The notes beneath the pieces were generated by a model that saw nothing but the letters and a program-made list of their open reading frames with translations, ran no database searches and was not told the DNA's origin. Below are positions 25,301 through 34,300 of a DNA stretch of 64,000 nucleotides, one piece after another; the first letter of the stretch is position 1; each line of letters begins with the position of its first letter. This DNA is from Cheilinus undulatus (Eukaryota > Chordata > Actinopteri > Labriformes > Labridae), in the NCBI RefSeq assembly GCF_018320785.1, contig NC_054866.1, positions 32,217,000 to 32,280,999 of the forward strand, in the 5' to 3' direction. The position numbers and the translations under genes were made by a program.

Positions 25301-28300
25301 TATTTAAGGACTCTTTTTTACACAGAGAATCACGGGATATGCAGTCAGGATATTTAGACACCAGTCATTGGGAAAAAAATACTTTGATTAAGAATTAAGC
25401 ATGAAGAATTACAAATATAGAAAACAAAGGGAAAAAATGTGAAAACCTAATGATCACATCCAGCTCGGAGAAGTCTCAAGAATTAATGTGGTTATTCAGT
25501 ACTATGCATGATAAATGTATTCAAGTTTTAGGGTAATGTGTCTTTGTCCACCATTAAAAACTTTTTTAGTTGAATGAAAAGCAAACAATGATTTATGGGT
25601 CAGCTCATTATTGGAGCACTTATCTGCTTTTCACAGGAAGTAATCGATAAATACTCTTCGTAAAGTTAATGTATGGTGGATGTTTTTAATGGGAACATTT
25701 AACGTCTAAGCCACAGTTGGAGTAATGATGACTTTTTGTTGTCAGAGCATCTATCAGCATACTACTCATTTATACTAATCACTGATGGTGAGTCCGTAGC
25801 TTTGCTGTCTGCTGACTAACACATCATCATGGCATCAGAGAATCTCTTTTCCATTAGTCCTCACGAAGTGCCAGCTCAACTTTGTTTGTGTTGATGAGCG
25901 TTGGGTCTATGAAATGTTCCTGCAAAGTATTTTTGGCTCCAAGGCTGCTTGGCATACAGTAGTTGAACTGGTTATCATTTACAAAATAATTAGCATTGGT
26001 TTGAATGCATCATCCACATTGCTCACCTATTCCATGCTCTCAGTGGGGACCAAACCAATTCATTCCCATTAAGTGCTTTTGATGGATAGAGACTTAATTT
26101 TCATATTTAATTTGTATCCTTACAGCCAAATTAAAAACTTAAGTGGCACTGGGAGATTTCTCAGCTGGCATAAATGTATATTTGTGTATCAACAGAGGAC
26201 ATGATAAAGCTGCTGCCAACAAAAGAACACTTGTTACAGATATTTCACTCTGCTACTGAAAAACTCTTTCTCTGCATTACTTTCGTTTTCCTTATCTGCA
26301 AAACAGGCAAAAGTACTGTACACAGACAGCAGCTCTTCTCCCACACTGTTCAGTCCCTTTAGATGTAATAAAGTTAGACTTAGGGAGTCATTGGGTGAGA
26401 GGTAGAAAGAGAAATCAGGCTTATTAGGCACATTTTTTAACAGAGCTGTCTTTTGGGGACAAGAAGTTGCTTTCCAAGCTGACCTGAGATGTAGGAGAAT
26501 GAGATGAGTGGGCTGCCTGTGCTGCAGGCTAAAACCACCCTGGTGACACATTTAAAAACACACAGCAGAGGGGTTGAAGCTGGGTCTAACAGAAGCAGCA
26601 GTCTGTTGTTTTTGCAGCCAAACAAAAGAACACCAAAGTGGGCAATAACCTCATCAAAGTTTCTGCATGCTAAATACTACTGTTTGTTGTCATACCCTTC
26701 TTTTAGGACATGTAAGAAAATGTTGGCCTTTAATGAAGCAATAGGATCTAACTCTCATACTGTAATTGTCCTTGAGATGTTTGTGTAATGACATTTAACA
26801 GTTTGCTTCATCTGCAGCCAGAGGAAATGAGCTGCATCACTGCCCTGCAACACATTCCAGTCTTTTAAAGACAAAGACCCATAATTTTCCACAGCATGAC
26901 AAATATCAAGTGCCACTTTAGTCCTACTTTAATCTCTGGTGTGTACTGCAAAAACACCAATCCAATGAAGTACATTTGTTGAATTTGTTATCAAAAATCT
27001 ATCATTGCACTTATCATAAACCATATTAACTCAACAAGTTAAGACAGAATAATGCTTATAGATATGAAAAGGCTTGAATCACTTGTAATGGTGTAAGAAA
27101 ACACAAATACACGTAAAAATCCTCATTACAAGGGATTCAGACCATTTCTATATCTTGGAGCAAGAACATTACTTTTACTTACCAGGTGAATCTGGATTTT
27201 ATGAAGTGTAATGACACCATTTTAAATGTCAAAATACCCAAATACACTTATATAAAGTGCTGCTTATGATCTTCTGATCCCATTTAGATTTTGAGGGAAA
27301 TTTTGACTTTACAGCATCACTCAGTGCTGGTTGGATAACACAGACTAGCCCAGTGAGCCTAGCTGTTGTTTCTAATGGCATACTAGCCTGGTGTTGTGTA
27401 GCCATGGCGATTGATGTTGCTGCAGAGTTTTACCTTGTGTATTGCTCACGTATGACTCATATCCAACTCCTGACTTTCTGGTGTTTGAAATAATCCAGTA
27501 TCTTTGCTAGCAGTAGATAGACACTCTGACCCATGTTTATGGTGTGAGTACCATCTGTAACTTGTTTTGGTGTGAGGAGTGCTCTGCATCATGCAGTTTA
27601 GTGTCTGTTGGCTTTTATGTAAACTGCACCATGGGGCTGTGTATTTTAAAAACTGCCAACAATGCATGTATGGCTGTCTCAATACTTGACAACTGTACTG
27701 ATAAGCATGATGGCAAGGAGCATGTGATGATATACTGCCATATGGATTTTTGGAAACAGGCCTACTGAATACACAAATACATGTGGAAAAAGTAGGTTTG
27801 TTATGATATTTCCTCCTTAAGTGCAGTTTGTGAAGAAGCTCTATTGTGTCCATTCTCCTTCTGCACTGACACTTCATAGATTTTGTGTTACAGAATGGAG
27901 ACATTTCAATATGTGACAAGCAAATTATGGGTAGAGGCAAAGGGGGTTGACTGTCAGCTCAGTGTGGTTTAAGTAGAAGACGTAAAAATGCAGCCGATGA
28001 GTAGCAGCAGCAACAAACATGGTAAACAACTCAACATACACACAAAAATGACAAAAATAAGTCTGTGTGAAAAAGGAAGTCACACACAGAAGACATGGAA
28101 ATTACATGGTTTTACTGAAAACATGAACATTTCAAATCTTCATTCCAACCAGGATATAAAGCATCCAAACGATGGATCCAGAAAGCTTTCCTTTGATTAA
28201 ATTTGTGGATTCTGTCACCTCCTCTGACCAAAGGTGTTCACTGCACTGGCTCTGTGCGATTCATTTAAGCATCTTTCCATTTCTTATTCAAATGCCATAT

Positions 28301-31300
28301 TTATGCTCAACTAAGCAACCCACAGACATTTTTTTATACGTCCTATGTAGAATAAACCCTTTTTTGCATGGGAAAGACAAAGAATATATGACAAAAGTGA
28401 TGGTACAATTAAGGAAATCTCTTTGTAAGTTCTTTCAGTTAAAACATCAAAAAAACCTTTTGTTTGTACTGCATTATCACAATGAGGACAATGCATGCAT
28501 CTAAGAGTGCCAGATGTTTTTTTCAGCTAAGTACCTTTTTTTGTCTGCTGTAGGATATGAATGCATTAGTCTGTTTCTAAGGGAAGTGCACGTTTAAATG
28601 AAACAATCTCTGGTTCAAGGAGAGCTTTACTCAAAAGGGGATCACTCTGAATAATGGCCCAGGTCCTCCAGACAGTATGTTTGATTTATCTGGCATATGT
28701 ACCATTAGTTGCAACAGAAAACGGGAAAAACTGAGCGACTCGCTTATGCCTTGTATTTTTCTGGAGAAGGGTATTTTGCTCTAACAGCCTGTTGAATTAC
28801 TTTAGCTTTATAGCCTCAGTCTGAGAGTCTGTGGGACATGGCCTCAGCTTGATTTAAAAAAGAAAGTAGCTTCCTGATCACAAATGGGATGTAGGAGCTG
28901 AATTTGACTGAAAGGAATGTTATCTTTGATGTGATGTAGATGAAAAGAATAAGCGGAGGATATTATTGACATGTTCCCTCTAAAGAGAGTGATGTGTAAC
29001 TGTCCAACAGTATCTTTAAAGATGGATAAATCTGATACATTACTGACAGGCTGTGAATGTTTAATAGAAAGCCTCATGTTTTTGTGATGAAATTTGAACA
29101 TTTATGGAAATCCAACAGAGTCTCATCACTATCAAAAACCAACAAATTATCATCGATATTCCTGCCAGACCAGGTGATACACAGACAAAAAGGATTTGCA
29201 GGATTTAAAGCATGTTCCTTTTCCAACACACCCCAAAAAAGACAGACATAGTTGGTAGAAAAACAAGAACCCATAGGAACAATGATCCAGTGCATGTGCG
29301 AAAATGTGGCAAAAAAATGCAGCCAATGTGGTCATGTTGGTCACTCTGGCATGAACAACACATGCAGGCTGATCCCACAAGTGTTCAATGCGGTTGAGAT
29401 CATGTCTGCTGGCAGGCCATGCCATCCTCTCCACTCCCAAAGTCTGGAGGGTAGCCTCTGATAAACCCTGCTCTGTGGGGGGGAGTGTTGTCATCTTGGA
29501 GGATATAGTTGTATCCCAGATTGTTGAGATATGGGAGTGTCACTGGTTCCAGGCTCTCATCTTGACATTTGTCTGCACTGAAATTGTCCCCGTTGATAAC
29601 AAGCCTTTTTTTTCCACTGACGGAGATGCTGCCCCACACCATCACGCTGCCTTCACCAAAAGATGTTACTCTATCAGTGCAGCAATCAGCATATTGTTCT
29701 CTGCGTCTTCTCCACCCTTTGGCCCTATTATATATTATTATATATACTACATACATACATATACTATTATATATGATCCAGCTGCCAAAGGTAGAATCTG
29801 GACTTATCACTGAACATAATGTTCCTCCTCAAGGGCAGTAATGGCAGGCCTCCTGGCAGCCCTATGAGACCAGAGATTGTCTGAGCATAGAGCTGTTGGC
29901 CATATTGTCCATATCGCTGACAGGGTAAGGAAATAGTCTTTGTGGGTTGTTGTCTCCTTGGGACAAAACAAAAGTCAATAGCAACAGCATGATAAGTTGT
30001 TTGGCATTGGCAGAGAAGATTTGGCAAATTTTTCATGGGTGAAACGTGCATACTCAGCTCTGCTGCTCATCCCACAAATGCATGTTCCTTATAAATTAGG
30101 GGCCATTTAAAAGGGAAATAAACAGACTTTCTAACGGTATAAAATTTATTGCCAGGAAGCACTGATGCAACAAAGAAATAAAATAATCCACCAAACACAC
30201 ATTTCCTTATTTTTTATGCTAAGTTTATATGTCACTACACCACAAATGTTTGAGTCAGCCCTGTTTAAGACCTACATCATCAAAACATTTTTTTAATGAT
30301 TTTGCCAATATAATAAAGGCTTTTAAGTATTTTCTTTTTACATTTCTCTTGCTTAGAGTGCCTGACTTTTCCTCTTTTTATAGCTCATAATGTGTGTTGT
30401 CTCGGTCTAGACTGGTTGTTCTAAGCCAGATTTTCAGCCAAGAGAGGCACAACAATTGCTCCCATTTAGAGAAAAATAGTGTCATGCATGCAGTCATATG
30501 CCACACACATGGATGACACACTACAGAGAAGAAGACAGTGCTTGGTAATCTTGATTTTTTTTTGATTATGGTGTTTTATAAAGGCAAAGAGCAGGGATGG
30601 AAAGAGTTAACACTCACATTTTCAGTTTGTTCTTTCAGTCTCTGCTGTTGTTCTACCACGTGATCTGACAGAAGAGGCTTCTCTGAAGGTGGTTGTTGAC
30701 TTAACACCAATATCTTAACACCTCCATTATCTATTTCCAAAACAGCATCCATTATTCTTCACCCTTGCTGTCTCGGTGCTCGCTTGAGTGCTATCAAACT
30801 ACCGCTGAGACAGCAAGGGTGAGAGATTTTGATCTTTGGAAACATCAGCAGAGCGCAGATAAGATTTATGTATCCATGGTGAGGAGATCAGACACAGACC
30901 CCAATTGTGCACCCTCTCAGCAAATTCCGGCCCAGCGGCTCCATCAGCAGGTCAAACAAATCAATGGAAAGATGAAAGGTCCACTCAAAAATATTCTCAA
31001 CCTTTCATGTGTTGTTTAATCTGCTCTTTCACTCTGCATGCCCTTTTTTATTCATAGCAACAGTATTTAAAAAAAAAAACCCAGAGCTGTGTTGCAATAT
31101 AAAAGAATTTAGCATTTACAGTGCCTATAATAAGTATTTGCCCCCTTGGATGTTTTACCCTGGTATTGATTCTATAAATCAATCATGGTCAATATAATTT
31201 GGCTTTTATGACAAAATAAAACTACAAAAAAATCCCCTGTAATATCTAAGTGAAAACAGATTTCTACAAAGTAATGTCAATTCAATAAATATATGTTAGG

Positions 31301-34300
31301 TAAAATAAGTGGCTGCAAAAATATTCATCCTATTCAATCACGCAATCACAGCACTGAGTCTGTGTATAGGTCTCAATCAGACTCGCAGGCCTTGCTAGAA
31401 AATAATCTTCTTATTAGCTGTAGTTCTTTTGCAGATTGAATTAGATTGTCCTCCACTTTTCTGTATTTTGCCAAATTAATTTTACCCTTTACCATTAAGA
31501 GCCTGCCAGGGCTGGCTACAGAGAAGCATCCCCACAGCATCATGCTGCCACCTCCATGATTCAAAGTGGGGGTCTCATCAGACCAAAGAACTTTCTTCCA
31601 CTTGACCATGAACTGTAGTTAAGATTCAATATGAGTTTTCTTCAACAGTGGTTTTCTCTTTGCCTCTCTCCCACAAAGCTTTGACTGGTAAAGAACCAGG
31701 GCAACAGTTGTTGCATGGAGTCTCCCATCTCAGCTGCTGGCGCTTGTAACTCCTTCAGAGTAGTCACAGGTGTCTTGGTGGCCTCTCTCACTAGTCTCCT
31801 TGCACTCTCGTGCGTCTCTCATTTTGAGAGTACAGCCTGATCGAGGCAGATTTACACATGTGCCATTTTTCTTCAATTTCTTGTTGATGGAATAAACTGA
31901 ACTTCTATGGATTTTCAGTGCTATGGAAAGTTTTCTGTATCTACCCCCTAAATTATACTTTTCAATAACCTGTTCTCTGAGTTGCTTGGAGTGTTCTTTT
32001 TTCTTTGTGGTGTAATGGTATCCAGGAATTCTGATAACCCAGTGACTGGACCTTCCAGACATAGCTGTCTTTAAACTACTATCACTTGAGACATATTGAT
32101 GGCACTCAGGCAATTGTGAGACTGCTAGCACCAATTGGCTGGACTTCTGTTGAATTAGGCCAATCACAGAATGTTTATGCAATCACTTATTGTACCTTAC
32201 ATATGTTTACAGATAATAAACGTTTTTTTGTACTTTTTTCTTTTGTTAAAAAAAGCTAAATTATATTGACCATGATTGATTTATAAAATTAATTAAAGGG
32301 TAAAACATCCAAGAGGGCTTAATACCTTTTACTGGCACTGTATAAGAAAATGCACCAGTGTATGTACTATATTCTCTCTACAGCAGTGATCTTGTTAGTC
32401 TTGTTTGGATCACAATCTCTGCACCACATTTGTCCTTGTCTAGCACAGCTTCAGCAGCTGTATTGCTCACTGTGTGGTCCAGTCCTTTTCCAGGTCCTCT
32501 GACACATTGCTAGACATTTTAAAGTAAAGTAGGATTACATCAGAATGAGAACTTCAAAGCCACTTGATATGATCCTGCCAGTGCCGTTCATCTGTCTTGG
32601 TCTGTGGAAGTCATGTGAAGGCCAAGTTGCACTGTAGGTGGGCGAGGAGAGGATGTTTTTTTTAGCAATTCAGTCATCTCATTTGTGCTTCCCTGTCAGT
32701 CACAGCCCACAGAGATTTCAAGATAGATATATACAGTTGCTTCTTGTCCTTTTGTGTTCTCATTGAGCTTTATAGGGAAGAATAGAGTCTAAAAGAACCA
32801 TTAACAGTTGGCAGGAACTGTTCCAATACTTGAATTTCTCAGATTTATTCTGTCTTTGTCTGAATCATATCTTTTGACAGGCTCCGTGTTTGTTTTTTAA
32901 TATTGCACAAAAAGTGTGGGTGTTTTTCTGACTTTGTGTTATGCTGTGGATTGCTGCTGTTTTTGTTGTTTTCAAACGTTTTGTCCTCAGATGCCCATCA
33001 GACAGCAAATCATCCCATTTTGGGACTACAAGTCGAGCTAACTGTGCAGGCACTTTGATATCAATGGCCACCCCACAGTTTGTAGTCACCACAGACAAAA
33101 CAGAGACCAGTTCAGCCGAGGCCGCTGAGCACAATAGAGAGGCACTTAGCTTCTGGAGCTGCTGCAACACTAAATATAGCACCGAGAGTGCCGTCGCAGG
33201 AGCCAGGCTGATTTGTCCGAGCAGAGAGGATTATAAAGTCAGACCACGGCAATGCCCAGCTGAGCCCCCGGCTCACTCCAACACCTCTCCTAAATTCATC
33301 ATCCTCGGCTGCGTATCAAGCTCGGCAAGGGTTTCTGGTCAATCACAACGATGCACTCCATTCCGACTCCCCCCTCGTCAATAAACTCCTCTCCACTGCC
33401 ACAGCACTCAGAGGCCCTTTACCCACTTTGTACAGTGTAAGCCGTCAAGGTAATAAAAAGGTGTCGCAAAACATGAGCCTCCTCTTGTGTTTTCTTCTCG
33501 CACAGCATCCTCTCTGAGAGCAGCCTGACAGAGGAGGTGTCCCAAGAGCAGAAGCAGCCCACACACAGCAACGTCTTCCTGGGCACAGCGGAGCAAAGCA
33601 GAGCGACTGTTATCTCTGTGCCAGGTAGCATGCTGGGAAACATCCGGAGATATAGGGAGGACTATGAGGCCTTCCTGCACAGAGTGGCATACAAGGATGT
33701 CAGCAGTTTCAAACCATGGGCTGTCGCAGAAAGGTAACAGAGAAAAGGATGGTGGACAGAAACTGAAAGGAAATGGTGCTGGGAAAAAAAAGCTTTTTGT
33801 GTTTTTATGAGGTCATATAGAAGGCTCTTTACACATAAAGTAAGCAATACTGAAGATTAGATTTTATAACCCTTGTTACTCAAAAGTTGGGGTGTTATAT
33901 AAATATGTTATATAAAATGTAAATGAAAACAAAACAAGGTGAGTTTTAAACAGTAAAACCCCATATTTTTTCCATCAATATTTTTATTTGACTTTTAGAA
34001 CCACATGTTGTCGCTTTTCAGGAGCATCATACTTATCCAGACATAAAGGTGCTGCTTTTATCAACAAAACAGAGAGTTTAGACTCTTGACACAGATGATT
34101 AAGGTGTGCTTCATATTTCCATGTTTCAAGGAAATATCACACAGAGGACATGCAGACAATGTAAAGGAGTCCTGTCCTGACATACTACCCTTAGAAAAGA
34201 GGCGAAAAGACAAGTCAGATCAATTTCTCTTCCACTATTGTCAGAGGTCCTGTCCCTCTGATTTTGATTAGCAAGTGAGGGAGAAGTGACAATGACGAAC

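Noticed and set aside
26504-28504. Several 60-160 codon frames on both strands in the KIAA0753 intron
   Set aside because: No known motifs, irregular composition, no splice sites in the required phases.
30765-31019. 84-codon frame in the large KIAA0753 intron
   Set aside because: No resemblance to the human protein at this position; exons at 21108 and 33506 join directly in phase.
32941-33384. 147-codon plus-strand frame just before a KIAA0753 exon
   Set aside because: The neighbouring exon at 33506 joins the previous one in phase without it, and no homology or suitable splice sites were seen.
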